The notes beneath the pieces were generated by a model that was not told where the DNA came from, did no database searches, and saw only the letters and a list, made by a program, of their open reading frames with translations. Of a DNA stretch of 53,201 nucleotides, positions 1 to 8,522 are shown in pieces; position 1 is the first letter of the stretch; the number at the start of each line of letters is the position of its first letter. The DNA lies in NCBI RefSeq assembly GCF_003002055.1, contig NZ_PVZF01000018.1, forward strand, positions 1 through 53,201. Reading direction: 5' to 3'. The translations under genes were made by a program, and so were the position numbers. The stretch comes from Kineococcus rhizosphaerae. Its GTDB lineage: Bacteria > Actinomycetota > Actinomycetes > Actinomycetales > Kineococcaceae.

Positions 1-141
1 CAGGTCTTGGCGCGGTCTACCCATCCGGCCCTGCTTGGGTAGCAGCGGCTCGATGAGCTCCCACTCCGCATCGCTGAGGTCAGAGGGATACGCCTCACGA
101 TCGCCAGCCACCTCAGCAGCATGCCCTACCAAGACCCACAT
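1..141 (-). CDS. IS5-family transposase, N-terminal 47 residues (partial)
   Basis: The reading frame starts at ATG 141-139 and runs off the left edge of the window. It contains the motif LSDAEWELIEPLLP followed by GRMGRPR, characteristic of the DUF4096 N-terminal domain of IS5/IS1182-like transposases. The catalytic DDE residues would lie in the missing part. The start is only 14 bases from the neighbouring helicase stop codon, so the element sits directly behind that gene. Whether the transposase is intact cannot be judged here. Confidence 0.85.
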   Translation of the reverse strand, partial: MWVLVGHAAEVAGDREAYPSDLSDAEWELIEPLLPKQGRMGRPRQDL

Positions 142-154
142 CTGAAACAGTCAC
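1..154 (-). mobile_element. End of an IS5-like insertion sequence
   Basis: The first 141 bases read on the minus strand as the N-terminus of an IS5-type transposase. The 13 bases between its ATG and the helicase stop at 155 must hold most of the terminal inverted repeat, for which the stretch ctgtttcagatgtgg on the minus strand is a candidate. The other end lies outside the window, so the repeat and target duplication cannot be confirmed. The exact outer boundary is a guess to within about ten bases. Confidence 0.6.
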
Positions 155-2719
155 TCAGAGCTGCAGGAGCCCCGCGACCCTCAGCACCGCGGCACCGGCC
201 TCGTCGGAGGCGTCGAGGTCGACCTCGGCGACGATCGCCCAGTCCCGGTCACCGGCGGGGTCCTCGAGGACCTGGCGCACGTACCAGTTCCGCGGCGACC
301 CCTTGGCGTCCGGCCCGGACCCGTCGTCGACCTGCAGCAGGTGCGGACCGCGGGCGTCCGGGCCGGTGCCGATCGTCTCGTGCTCGTCGTAGTAGGCGTC
401 GAGCTGGTCGGCCCAGGTGTCCTCGTCGGGGGAACCGTCGAGGGCGGCGAGGGCCTCGGGCCGGTCCAGGGCGCACAGCTCGACGAACCGGAACACCGCG
501 TTGCGCACCAGGACCCGGAACGCGCGGACGTTCGCCGTGACGGGCGGGGTCTCCTCCTCCTGCGGGGCGACGACGTTCTCCACGTCCTCGACGTCGACCC
601 CGTCGCGCAGCGCCTCCCACTCGGCCAGGAGCGAGGAGTCGGTCTGGCGCACCACTTCCCCGAGCCACTCGACGACGTCGGTGAGTTCCTCGGTGCGGGC
701 GTCGTCGGGGACCGTCTGCTTGAGCGCCTTGTACGCGTCGGACAGGTACCGCAGGACCAGACCCTCCGAACGGGCGAGCTGGTAGTGCTGGACGTAGTCG
801 CCGAACGTCATGGCGCGTTCGTACATGTCGCGGACGACGGACTTGGGCCGCACCTCGTAGTCGCCGACCCAGGGGTTCCCCGCCCGGTACGTCTCGTACG
901 CGCCGCGCAGTTCCTCGGCCAGCGGCATGGGCCACTCGACGTCCTCGAGGAGCTCCATGCGCTCGGTGTACTCGATGCCGTCGGCCTTCATGCGCTGCAC
1001 CGCATCGCCCTTGGCCTTCGACTTCTGGGCCAGCAGGACCTTCATCGGGTCGTCGAGGGTGGACTCGATGACGGAGACGACGTCGAGCGCGTACGTCACC
1101 GACTCCGGGTCGAGGAGGTCGTCGACGACGGCGAGCGCGAACGGCGACAGCGGCTGGTTGAGCGCGAAGTCGAGCTGGAGGTCGGCCACGAGCCGGACCT
1201 GGCGGCCGTCGGGCAGGGGTTCGTCGAGCCGTTCGACGATCCCGGCGTCCAGCAGCGCGCGGAACAGCTCCACGGCGCGGCGCACGTGCTTGAGCTGGTT
1301 CTTGTGGGGTTCGTGGTTGTCGAGCAGCAGGTGCCGCATCGCCTCGACGGGGTTCCCGGGCCGCTGCAGGACGTTGAGCAGCATCGAGGTGGTGACGCGG
1401 AAGTGCGACGTGAGCTGCTCGGGTTCGCCGTCGACCAGCTTCTCCATGGTCTGCTGGGACCAGGAGACGAACCCCTCGGGGGCCTTGACGCGCTGGACGC
1501 GCTTGAGCTTCTTGGGGTCGTCGCCGGCCTTGGCGACGCGGCGCGCGTTCTCCACCTCGTGCTCGGGGGCCTGCACGACGACGGTGCCGGCGGTGTCGAA
1601 CCCGGCGCGGCCCGCGCGGCCGGCGATCTGGTGGAACTCGCGGACGCGGTAGTGCCGGTTGCGGCGGCCGTCGAACTTCGTCAGCCCGCCGAACAGGACG
1701 GTGCGGATGGGGACGTTGATCCCCACGCCCAGGGTGTCGGTGCCGCAGATGACCTTCAGCAACCCGGCCTGCGCGAGGGTCTCGACCAGGCGGCGGTACT
1801 TCGGCAGCATCCCGGCGTGGTGGACGCCGACACCCATCCGCAGCAGCCGGTTCAGGACCTTGCCGAACCCCGCGGCGAACCGGAAGGCGCCGACGGCCTC
1901 GGCGATGGCGTCGCGCTGCTCACGGGTCGCGATCTTCGCGCTCGTCAGGGCCTGGGCCTGCTCGACGGCCGCGGCCTGGGTGGCGTGCACGACGTAGACC
2001 GGGGCGCGGTCGGTCTGCAGGAGCTCCTCGACGGTCTCCTGCAACGGCGTCGTGGCGTAGGAGTAGTGCAGCGGGACGGGCCGCTCCACCGACGTGACGA
2101 GCGCGGTCGGCCGTCCCGTCCGGCGCGTCAGGTCGTCGCGCAGGGCGGTGACGTCGCCCAGGGTCGCGGACATCAGCAGGAACTGCGCCTGCGGCAGCTC
2201 GACCAGCGGCACCTGCCACGCCCAGCCGCGGTCGGGGTCGGCGTAGAAGTGGAACTCGTCCATGACGACCTGGCCGACGTCGGCGAACGCGCCCGAGCGC
2301 AGGGCGAGGTTCGCGAGGACCTCCGCGGTGCAGCAGACGATGGGGGCGCCGGGGTTCACGGACGCGTCCCCCGTCATCATCCCGACGTTGTGCGCGCCGA
2401 AGACCTCGATGAGGGCGAAGAACTTCTCGCTCACCAGGGCCTTCAGGGGCGCGGTGTAGAAGGACCGGACACCGCCGGCGAGCGCCGCGGCGTGGGCACC
2501 GGCGGCGACGAGGGACTTGCCGGAGCCGGTGGGGGTGGCGAGGACGACGTTGGCGCCGGAGACGACCTCGAGGAGGGCTTCCTCCTGGGCGGGGTACAGG
2601 GTGATGCCGCGGGAGGCGACCCAGGTGGTGAAGGCGTCGAGGACGGTGTCGGGGTCGTCGGCGGCGGCGCTGCCCGCGGCGGGCAGGAGGTCGGGGAGCG
2701 CGGTCTCGGTGAGCGTCAT
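155..2719 (-). CDS. DEAD/DEAH-box helicase with DUF3516 C-terminus
   Basis: Superfamily 2 helicase of 854 residues, a Ski2-like type common in actinobacteria. An N-terminal RecA domain carries Walker A ATPTGSGKS, the DEFH box (VMDEFHFY) and motif III LMSATLGD. The second RecA domain ends with motif VI QIAGRAGRAG. The remaining roughly 400 residues match the DUF3516 region of this family. It probably unwinds RNA or structured nucleic acid with ATP, but the substrate is not shown. ATG 2719 is chosen over a longer frame to 2773 because a GGAGGGG ribosome site sits a few bases upstream. The stop lies next to the IS5-like element, and the protein appears complete. Confidence 0.9.
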   Translation of the reverse strand: MTLTETALPDLLPAAGSAAADDPDTVLDAFTTWVASRGITLYPAQEEALLEVVSGANVVLATPTGSGKSLVAAGAHAAALAGGVRSFYTAPLKALVSEKFFALIEVFGAHNVGMMTGDASVNPGAPIVCCTAEVLANLALRSGAFADVGQVVMDEFHFYADPDRGWAWQVPLVELPQAQFLLMSATLGDVTALRDDLTRRTGRPTALVTSVERPVPLHYSYATTPLQETVEELLQTDRAPVYVVHATQAAAVEQAQALTSAKIATREQRDAIAEAVGAFRFAAGFGKVLNRLLRMGVGVHHAGMLPKYRRLVETLAQAGLLKVICGTDTLGVGINVPIRTVLFGGLTKFDGRRNRHYRVREFHQIAGRAGRAGFDTAGTVVVQAPEHEVENARRVAKAGDDPKKLKRVQRVKAPEGFVSWSQQTMEKLVDGEPEQLTSHFRVTTSMLLNVLQRPGNPVEAMRHLLLDNHEPHKNQLKHVRRAVELFRALLDAGIVERLDEPLPDGRQVRLVADLQLDFALNQPLSPFALAVVDDLLDPESVTYALDVVSVIESTLDDPMKVLLAQKSKAKGDAVQRMKADGIEYTERMELLEDVEWPMPLAEELRGAYETYRAGNPWVGDYEVRPKSVVRDMYERAMTFGDYVQHYQLARSEGLVLRYLSDAYKALKQTVPDDARTEELTDVVEWLGEVVRQTDSSLLAEWEALRDGVDVEDVENVVAPQEEETPPVTANVRAFRVLVRNAVFRFVELCALDRPEALAALDGSPDEDTWADQLDAYYDEHETIGTGPDARGPHLLQVDDGSGPDAKGSPRNWYVRQVLEDPAGDRDWAIVAEVDLDASDEAGAAVLRVAGLLQL

Positions 2720-2838
2720 GGCCCCTCCATGGTCGCACCCGGTGGACCTGCGGACCGGACGTGCGCGGTGCACCGTGGTGCTGGCGGGGTTCGTGCGTCA
2801 TCCTGACCCTGGCACCGGTGATCTTTCCGTCGGAGGGG

Positions 2839-3525
2839 GTGGGCACCGTCGACGACGACGACCGCCTGACCCGTGAGCACCACGTCCGGCGCCGGGCCGA
2901 ACAGGTCCGCTCCGACCTCGCGCAGCTGTGGGGGGACGAGGCCCCGCCGGGACCGGACCCGCAGATGACGTCCCTGGTGGACGCGCTGGCGCTGGACGAC
3001 GACCACGGCCGCCGCAGCGGGGTGCTGGTGCAGGGGGACGCGATCCCGTTCCCCGTGCTGGTGCGGCTGCTGCTGTCGAGCCCGGTGGGCGCGGCGGTGC
3101 TGGCGGAGCTGCCGCCGGCGGTGCGCGCGCGCGTCGACCTGGCGGCGGCGACGGTGGACCCGCGGGCGATGTCGGCGTGGGTGGCGACGCGCGGTCTGCC
3201 GCAGACGCCGTCGGGGGCGTTCGCGATGCTCGTCGACCCGCAGGTCGTGGACCTGGACGAGCGGGTGAGCGGGCTGCTGGGGTACCCGGCGCGTCAGCGG
3301 CGGCTGACGTGGGAGGAGGTCCTGGACCGGGTGCACCCGGACGACCGGGCGGAGGTGGACCGGGCGACGCGAGAGGCGATCGCGAAGTGCTCGTCGCTGA
3401 GCCTGCGCTTCCGCGTGGCGGACCCGGACGGTGAGGTGCGGTGGCTGTCGACGGTGGGGCACGCCCTGACGGGCGAGGACGGGGACACCGAGCAGGTCGT
3501 CGGCTTCACCATGCCCAGCCCGTGA
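2839..3525 (+). CDS. PAS-domain protein, possible small sensor or regulator
   Basis: About 228 residues. The C-terminal 110 residues form a PAS fold-3 domain: FAMLVDPQVVDLDERVSGLLGY, then the WEEVLDRVHPDDR hallmark and a closing GEVRWLSTVGHAL strand. The N-terminal 110 residues are acidic and helical with no recognised domain. No kinase, cyclase or phosphatase domain follows, so it may sense a ligand and act through a partner. It is divergent from the helicase and convergent with the LuxR-type gene. The start is uncertain: GTG 2839 is preceded too closely by GGAGG, and GTG 2818 is the alternative. Confidence 0.75.
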   Translation: MGTVDDDDRLTREHHVRRRAEQVRSDLAQLWGDEAPPGPDPQMTSLVDALALDDDHGRRSGVLVQGDAIPFPVLVRLLLSSPVGAAVLAELPPAVRARVDLAAATVDPRAMSAWVATRGLPQTPSGAFAMLVDPQVVDLDERVSGLLGYPARQRRLTWEEVLDRVHPDDRAEVDRATREAIAKCSSLSLRFRVADPDGEVRWLSTVGHALTGEDGDTEQVVGFTMPSP

Positions 3526-3537
3526 GGGGTCCCCTCA
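3523..3537. terminator. Palindrome formed by two convergent stop codons
   Basis: The 15-base sequence TGAGGGGTCCCCTCA is a perfect palindrome around a central T. Its left TGA is the stop of the PAS gene and its right TCA is the stop of the LuxR-type gene on the other strand. As RNA it would give only about a 6-bp stem with a 3-base loop, so a terminator role is weak. It may be chance. Confidence 0.35.
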
Positions 3538-3936
3538 GGAGATGAGGCCGTCCTGGCGGGCGACGGCGGCGGCGGCGGCCGAGGAGCGCACGCCGTACTT
3601 GCGGCGGACGGAGGCCAGGTGCTGGGCCACGGTGTTCGGCGCCAGGCCGAGGCGTTCGGCGACGACGGAGCCGGGGCAGCCGTCGGCGATCATCTGCAGG
3701 ATCTCCTGCTCGCGGACGGTCAGGGTGACGTCGGGGCGGCCGGGGGACTGGGTGCGTTCGGCGTCCTCGAGGGCGCGGTAGCGGGCCTCGGAGACGAGGA
3801 CGAAGCGGTTGCCGGCCGCGTCCTCGACGATCATGCGGCGGTCGCCGTCGGCCACGGCGCGCAGCACGTCGCCCCACCAGTCGGTCGGCACCTTCACCAG
3901 GTCGCCGTCCACGACCGCGACGTTGCTCTGCTCCAT
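3535..3936 (-). CDS. LuxR-type HTH regulator with Phd/YefM-like N-terminus
   Basis: 133 residues. Residues about 70-133 are a LuxR/FixJ DNA-binding helix-turn-helix, with LTVREQEILQMIADG, then VAERLGLAPNTVAQHLASV and RKYGVRSS. There is no receiver domain. Residues about 8-55 instead resemble a Phd/YefM antitoxin fold: VPTDWWGDVLRAVADGDRRM, then a FVLVSEARYRALE strand-helix that matches the VLVSxxxYxxLxE ending of that family. No toxin gene is adjacent. ATG 3936 is chosen because an AGAGG site lies about 10 bases upstream and the longer frame to 4206 is low-complexity. It probably acts as a DNA-binding regulator; target unknown. Confidence 0.8.
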   Translation of the reverse strand: MEQSNVAVVDGDLVKVPTDWWGDVLRAVADGDRRMIVEDAAGNRFVLVSEARYRALEDAERTQSPGRPDVTLTVREQEILQMIADGCPGSVVAERLGLAPNTVAQHLASVRRKYGVRSSAAAAAVARQDGLIS

Positions 3937-4178
3937 GTCCCGCCGACCTCTCTGTCCTTCGTTGCCGCTGCTCGACCGAAGTGTCCTGCCCCGGGGCTCG
4001 GGCCCCTGCACACCTCGAGGTTCGGGACGTCGCCGGCCCACCTTGACCGGGAGCCGGAAGGTCCACCCGGGCGGGTGAACCGTTCGGCCCCGCCGCGGAG
4101 GGACTCGCCGGCCCATCCTCCTCGCACCCGGGGCGTCCTGCGTCCCGGGTGAGCGGCCCACTGGATGAGCCCGCAATG

Positions 4179-4206
4179 AATATGCCACACAGTCACCGGA
4201 TTTCAA
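4179..4206 (-). promoter_or_regulatory. Candidate promoter for the LuxR-type gene
   Basis: On the minus strand, TTGAAA (4206-4201) and CATATT (4184-4179) are spaced by 16 bases, close to the housekeeping -35/-10 pattern. This is one of the few AT-rich patches here. It overlaps the end of the mannosyltransferase gene and would leave a leader of roughly 230 bases before ATG 3936. The 3937-4192 gap holds no gene I can support. Confidence 0.4.
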
Positions 4207-5608
4207 CCGTGCGTCGCTGACGGATCCCGGTGACGACCACGGCGACGAGCGCCGCCCACGCGACCCACGGCCCCACCTCCCGCCGGTAGCCCAGCGTCAC
4301 CGCCTCCACCAGCGGGCTCATGCCGTCCACCAGCCCCGGCACGTACGCCAGCGCCAGCAACGTCAGCCGGGCCGCGGCCGTGCCCGTCAGCGCCACCGGG
4401 GCCGGCACCAGCGCCAGCGGCCCCCACAGCAGCAGGTCGTACCAGGGCAGCTCGTACGCCGCGCCCAGCAGGTACCCCGCCGCCAGCAGGACCGTGACCC
4501 CCGCCGCCCGCTGCAGCTGCCCGCCGCGCACGAGCACCGGCCACCACAGCCACGTCACGAGCGCGACCACCAGCACCAGCCCCGGCAGCAGCACCCCCCG
4601 CGGCACCCCGGCCTCCACCAGCGGCCGCCAGATCGTCGCCAGCGACACGTACCGGCTCGCCGTGCGCGTCTGGTCGTAGGCGTGCGCACCCGCCCACACG
4701 TGCGCCGGGACCAGGACGAGCAGCGCGCCGCCCACCCCCCGCGCGAGCCAGGCCGCACCGCACCGGCGCGCCGCGACCGCCGCCACGACGATCCCCACGG
4801 CCACCGCCCCGAACGGGGCCTTCGTGCCGACGGCGACCGCCAGCGCCACCCCCGCCCAGAACGGGCGCCCGCGGGCCAGCAGCAGCGCCACGACGGCCGC
4901 CGCCCCGGCGAGGACGTCGGCGTGCGCGCCCCCCAGCCCCACGGTCAGCAGCAGCGGGTTCGCGGTGAACAGGACGTGGAACCGGGCCCGCGCCCGGTCG
5001 TCGCCGGCCAGCACCCGCCGCGCGACGAGGGCCACCACGGCCCAGGCGAGCAGGAGCAGCAGCTGCCAGGCCCACACCGTCGTGCGCACCGACGCCCCGC
5101 CGGCCAGCGAGGAGAGCGCCATCAGCAGACCACCGACCGGCCCGTACACCGACGTCGTCGAGCGCCACGGGTCGCGCACGGCGGACACCACGGGGTCCGT
5201 CCCGGCGGCGAAGGTGTCGGGGGGCTGGCTGTACGGGTCCCCGCCCAGGGCCGCGATCCGGCCGTAGGCGGCGTAGCTGAGGTGGTCGGCCGAGCCCACG
5301 GGCGGCACGCACGTCAGGACCACGGCCCCGACGACGGCCAACAGCAGGAACCGGCGCGGGCGCCACCCGCGGGCCAGGGCCCGCAACCCCGCCGCGAGGG
5401 CTCCCCCTCCGCACACCACCGCGACCGCGAGCAGGACCGTCACCGTCGCCGACGACGGGTGCAGGCCCAGGTCGAACGGGACGCGGCCGGCGCCCAGAGC
5501 GGGGACGGCGGCCGAAGGGCCCAGGACCGCGACGGACGCCCAGGTCAGCAGGCACAGCGCGCTCAGGAGGGCCGCCCAGCGGGCCGGGCGCGCGGCGGGG
5601 TCGGACAA
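4193..5608 (-). CDS. Polyprenol-phosphate-mannose-dependent mannosyltransferase-like GT-C protein
   Basis: 471 residues with about a dozen hydrophobic segments, the layout of MptA/MptB-type alpha-1,6-mannosyltransferases that use polyprenol-phosphate mannose at the outer membrane face. The first extracellular loop contains SADHLSYAAYGRIAALGGDPY-like sequence with the acidic residue and the Y-x-x-YGR pattern typical of this family, followed by a YGPVGGLLM segment. The only start near the 5' end is TTG 5608, with no good ribosome site. It is one codon after the stop of the GT2 gene and in the same reading frame. The pair makes sense together: the GT2 enzyme loads the lipid and this one transfers the sugar. 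The acceptor is unknown. Confidence 0.8.
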   Translation of the reverse strand: MSDPAARPARWAALLSALCLLTWASVAVLGPSAAVPALGAGRVPFDLGLHPSSATVTVLLAVAVVCGGGALAAGLRALARGWRPRRFLLLAVVGAVVLTCVPPVGSADHLSYAAYGRIAALGGDPYSQPPDTFAAGTDPVVSAVRDPWRSTTSVYGPVGGLLMALSSLAGGASVRTTVWAWQLLLLLAWAVVALVARRVLAGDDRARARFHVLFTANPLLLTVGLGGAHADVLAGAAAVVALLLARGRPFWAGVALAVAVGTKAPFGAVAVGIVVAAVAARRCGAAWLARGVGGALLVLVPAHVWAGAHAYDQTRTASRYVSLATIWRPLVEAGVPRGVLLPGLVLVVALVTWLWWPVLVRGGQLQRAAGVTVLLAAGYLLGAAYELPWYDLLLWGPLALVPAPVALTGTAAARLTLLALAYVPGLVDGMSPLVEAVTLGYRREVGPWVAWAALVAVVVTGIRQRRTVEIR

Positions 5609-5611
5609 CGG

Positions 5612-6361
5612 TCAGCGGGTGAGGCGGCGCAGGGCGTCCTGGACCCGCCGGCGGCCCAGGGCGCGGGCCACGTCGCGGTACTGCGCGGCCCGGTGCAGCT
5701 GCGCGCGCAGGTCCTTGCCGGTGACCCGGTGGTGCAGGTCGCACGGGACCTCGCGGACGCGGAACCCCGCGCGCAGCAGGTCGATGGTCAGCGCCGTCTC
5801 GACCCCCCACCCGGGCGCCAGCGGCAGCGCGGCCTCGAACGCGGCCCGGGTCAGGCACCGCATCCCCGACAGCGGCTGCTCCGGCGACCAGCCCGTCGCG
5901 GCCACCGTCCCCTTGCGGGACAGGCCCACCACCAGGCCGCGCCCACCCCCGGCGGTGGCCTGCCGGGGCAGGACCGCGATGGTCATGTCGGCCTCGCCCG
6001 CCAGCACCGGCCCGGCCAGCGGAGCCGTCCGGACCGCGCTGTCGGCGAGGTCGGCGTCGACGAACAGCAGCGGACGCGGACCCACCCCCGGGCGGGGACG
6101 GGCGCGCTCGCGCTCCGCGACGGCCCGTGCGCCGGTGTGCATCGCGGCCGCCTTGCCCCGGTTGCGGCGGTGGGCGACGACGACGGCCCCGGCGTCGCGG
6201 GCCGCCTTCGACGTCAGGTCCGACGACCCGTCGTCGACGACCACGACGACGTCGACGACCGGCAGCGACGACACCGCGCGCACAGTCGCGGCGATGCGCT
6301 CCTGCTCGTCCTTGGCGGGGATCACGACCGCGACGGTCGGGGACGGGCGCAGCGCGGGCAC
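5612..6361 (-). CDS. Family 2 glycosyltransferase, polyprenol-phosphate sugar synthase type
   Basis: 249 residues, cytoplasmic GT-A fold. The N-terminus has VAVVIPAKDEQERI and VVVVDDGSSD, the nucleotide-sugar site; HRRNRGKAAAMHTG is the usual following helix and LLFVDADLAD supplies the metal-binding DxD. The protein ends after the GT-A domain without membrane helices, as in short dolichol-phosphate-mannose synthases. GTG 6361 begins 10 bases after the PP2C phosphatase stop, so the three genes are probably co-transcribed. The sugar donor is not determined; a glucosyl-3-phosphoglycerate synthase-like role is less likely given the downstream GT-C partner. Confidence 0.8.
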   Translation of the reverse strand: MPALRPSPTVAVVIPAKDEQERIAATVRAVSSLPVVDVVVVVDDGSSDLTSKAARDAGAVVVAHRRNRGKAAAMHTGARAVAERERARPRPGVGPRPLLFVDADLADSAVRTAPLAGPVLAGEADMTIAVLPRQATAGGGRGLVVGLSRKGTVAATGWSPEQPLSGMRCLTRAAFEAALPLAPGWGVETALTIDLLRAGFRVREVPCDLHHRVTGKDLRAQLHRAAQYRDVARALGRRRVQDALRRLTR

Positions 6362-6371
6362 GGCGGCGACG

Positions 6372-8522
6372 CTAGCGCAGCCGCAGACCGAGGACCGTGA
6401 CGTCGTCGTCCACGAGGGTGGTGTCGGTGCCGGCGGGGTCCTCCCCCACCATGCGCCGCACCAGCGTCGGGACGATCTCGTCGGGTTCGCCGTGCGCGGT
6501 GTCGCGGAAGTGCCCCAGCACCTCGGCCAGCCCCTGCGTCAGGGACCGCTCCCGCGTCTCGACGAGACCGTCGGAGAACACCACCAGGGCGCTGCCCGCC
6601 TCGAGCCGGACGTCCAGGACCTCGGTGCGCTCGTCGCCCTCCACCCCGACGGGCACCCCGGGCGGCACGTCGAGGTAGTGCGGGCCGCCGCTGCACGTCA
6701 ACGGCGGCAGGTGCCCGGCGCTCGCGGCCAGCAGGTGCCCGTCCCGGGCCAGGACGGCGTAGAAGATCGTCACGAGGTCCTCGGCGCCACCGGCCGCGGC
6801 CAGCGCGTCGAGCCCGCGCAGGACGGCGGTCGGGTGGGGGTCGACCAGGGCCAGGGTGCGGACCTGGGTCCGGACCTCGCCCATGACGGTCGCCGCCCGG
6901 GCCCCGCGGCCCATGACGTCGCCGAGCACGACCGCGACCCGCTCCCCGGGCAGCGGGATGATCTCGGCCCAGTCGCCGCCGACCTCGACGCCCGCGCTGG
7001 TGACGGCCACGCGGTGGGTGCTCAGCCACGGCACGTGGGGCAGCGGCCCGGGACGCAGCGCGTCGGCCAGGACGTCCGCCGTGGCCCGCTGCTGCTGCAG
7101 GAGCTGCATCCGGTCCAGGGCGCCGGCGACCTGCCGCGCGAAGGCCAGGAAGAACTCGTGGTCGTCCGCGTCGAGCGCCTCGGCGTCGGTGAACCCCAGC
7201 GTCAGCGTCCCCAGCCAGCGGGTCCGGGAGGCCAGCGGCAGCACCGCCCAGGACGTCTCGCCCCCGTCGGCGGCCGCGTGGAAGAACGGGCGCACCCCGG
7301 CGGGCAGGTCCTCGATCCCGGCCCGGCCCACGGGGAAGACGCCCCGTTCCCCGGCCACCTCGACGAGGTCGTCGAGCCTCAGGTGGGGCACGTCCTCGGA
7401 GCGGCGCGTGCGGTCACCGAGCATCCGGTGCACGCGCAGGGCCACCTCGCCGGGTCCCTCGTCGACCGTGAGGGTGGCCCGCACGGCGCCCACCCCCTCG
7501 TGGCAGGCGTGCAGGACGGCGTCGAGCACCTGCGGGTACGTGCTCGCCGCGGCCAGCGCCGCGGTGAGGTCGTTGAGGGCGCGGGTGCGGCGGCGGGCCC
7601 GGACGCGGTCGGTGACGTCGTCGAGCGAGCCGACCCACTCCACGACCTCGGAGTCCGGGTCGGTCGGGTCGGCCACCACGGGCACGGCGACGGCCGCGAT
7701 CCAGCGCCAGCCCGTCGTCCCCCGGACCCGGACGCGGAACCGGGCCGGGGTCCGGTCGCGCACGGAGGCGTAGAAGTCCTCCAGGACCCCCGGCAGGTCG
7801 TCGGGGTGCACGTCGCTCTGCCACTCCGTGCCGCTGACGGACTCCCGGCCGGTCAGGGCGGCCCAGCCGGGCATCTCGCTGGTGATCCCCACCCCCGGGC
7901 GGGCGGTGAAGACGTCGAGCGAGCCGACCTCGGCCAGCGTCCGGTACCGGTGGGCCGAGCGCCGGGCGTCCTCCAGCAGCCGGGCCCGCTCGACGGCCAG
8001 GGCGCACTGCCCGGCGAGGGTCGCGGCGAAGACCTGCTCCTGCGCGTCCAGGGAACCCTCGCGGGCGAAGCCGAAGCGCAGGACCCCCACGACGCGGCCG
8101 CGGGCGACGAGCGGGTACATGGCCCAGGAGTTCTCCCCGAGGTCGAGCACGCTCGCGTTCAGGGCCTGGGGCGCGCCGAAGCGGGTGACGAGCTCGGCGC
8201 GGTCGCGCAGCAGGACCGGCTGCCGCGTGCGGGCGGCCTCGGCGCTGGGGGTGGCCGAGTCGAGCGGGACCTCCCGGCCCACCCCGAGCCCGGCGAGGTC
8301 GCCGTCGTGCGGCACCTGCGGGACGAGGACGGTGCCGGTCTCGTCGAGCAGGGCGATCCCGCAGGTGTTCGTGCGCAGGACGTCGCGCCCCGTGCGCAGC
8401 ACGGCCGTGACGGCGTCGCGGACGTCGAGGGCGGCGGCCAGCTCGGCGGCCGTGCGCTGCAGCAGACCCAGCGGCTGGACGGGCCGGTCGGTGGCGCTCT
8501 CGAGGGCAGCAGGCGTGTCCAC
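6372..8522 (-). CDS. Sensor phosphatase GAF-PAS-GAF-PP2C (SpoIIE/RsbU type)
   Basis: 716 residues, no membrane helices. Domains in order: GAF about 25-190, PAS about 200-320 (EWQSDVHPDDL and TTGWRWIAAVAVPV), GAF about 325-490, then a SpoIIE/PP2C serine phosphatase about 505-716. The metal-binding aspartates appear in VGGDWAEI, LGDVMGRG, FSDGLVE and VDDDVTVL. Such proteins dephosphorylate STAS anti-anti-sigma factors when the sensor domains detect a signal. GTG 8522 is preferred over GTG 8549 because GGGAGG lies 7 bases upstream. The RsbW-like kinase gene is 125 bases upstream in the same direction, and two glycosyltransferase genes follow directly. Confidence 0.9.
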   Translation of the reverse strand: MDTPAALESATDRPVQPLGLLQRTAAELAAALDVRDAVTAVLRTGRDVLRTNTCGIALLDETGTVLVPQVPHDGDLAGLGVGREVPLDSATPSAEAARTRQPVLLRDRAELVTRFGAPQALNASVLDLGENSWAMYPLVARGRVVGVLRFGFAREGSLDAQEQVFAATLAGQCALAVERARLLEDARRSAHRYRTLAEVGSLDVFTARPGVGITSEMPGWAALTGRESVSGTEWQSDVHPDDLPGVLEDFYASVRDRTPARFRVRVRGTTGWRWIAAVAVPVVADPTDPDSEVVEWVGSLDDVTDRVRARRRTRALNDLTAALAAASTYPQVLDAVLHACHEGVGAVRATLTVDEGPGEVALRVHRMLGDRTRRSEDVPHLRLDDLVEVAGERGVFPVGRAGIEDLPAGVRPFFHAAADGGETSWAVLPLASRTRWLGTLTLGFTDAEALDADDHEFFLAFARQVAGALDRMQLLQQQRATADVLADALRPGPLPHVPWLSTHRVAVTSAGVEVGGDWAEIIPLPGERVAVVLGDVMGRGARAATVMGEVRTQVRTLALVDPHPTAVLRGLDALAAAGGAEDLVTIFYAVLARDGHLLAASAGHLPPLTCSGGPHYLDVPPGVPVGVEGDERTEVLDVRLEAGSALVVFSDGLVETRERSLTQGLAEVLGHFRDTAHGEPDEIVPTLVRRMVGEDPAGTDTTLVDDDVTVLGLRLR

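Noticed and set aside
341-2806. Long plus-strand reading frame of about 820 residues opposite the helicase gene
   Set aside because: It is the reverse complement of the DUF3516 helicase, whose motifs are clear; high-GC coding DNA often leaves an open antisense frame.
3937-4192. N-terminal extension of the LuxR-type protein in the longer frame to 4206
   Set aside because: The extra 90 residues are low-complexity and a ribosome site and ATG fit the shorter protein.
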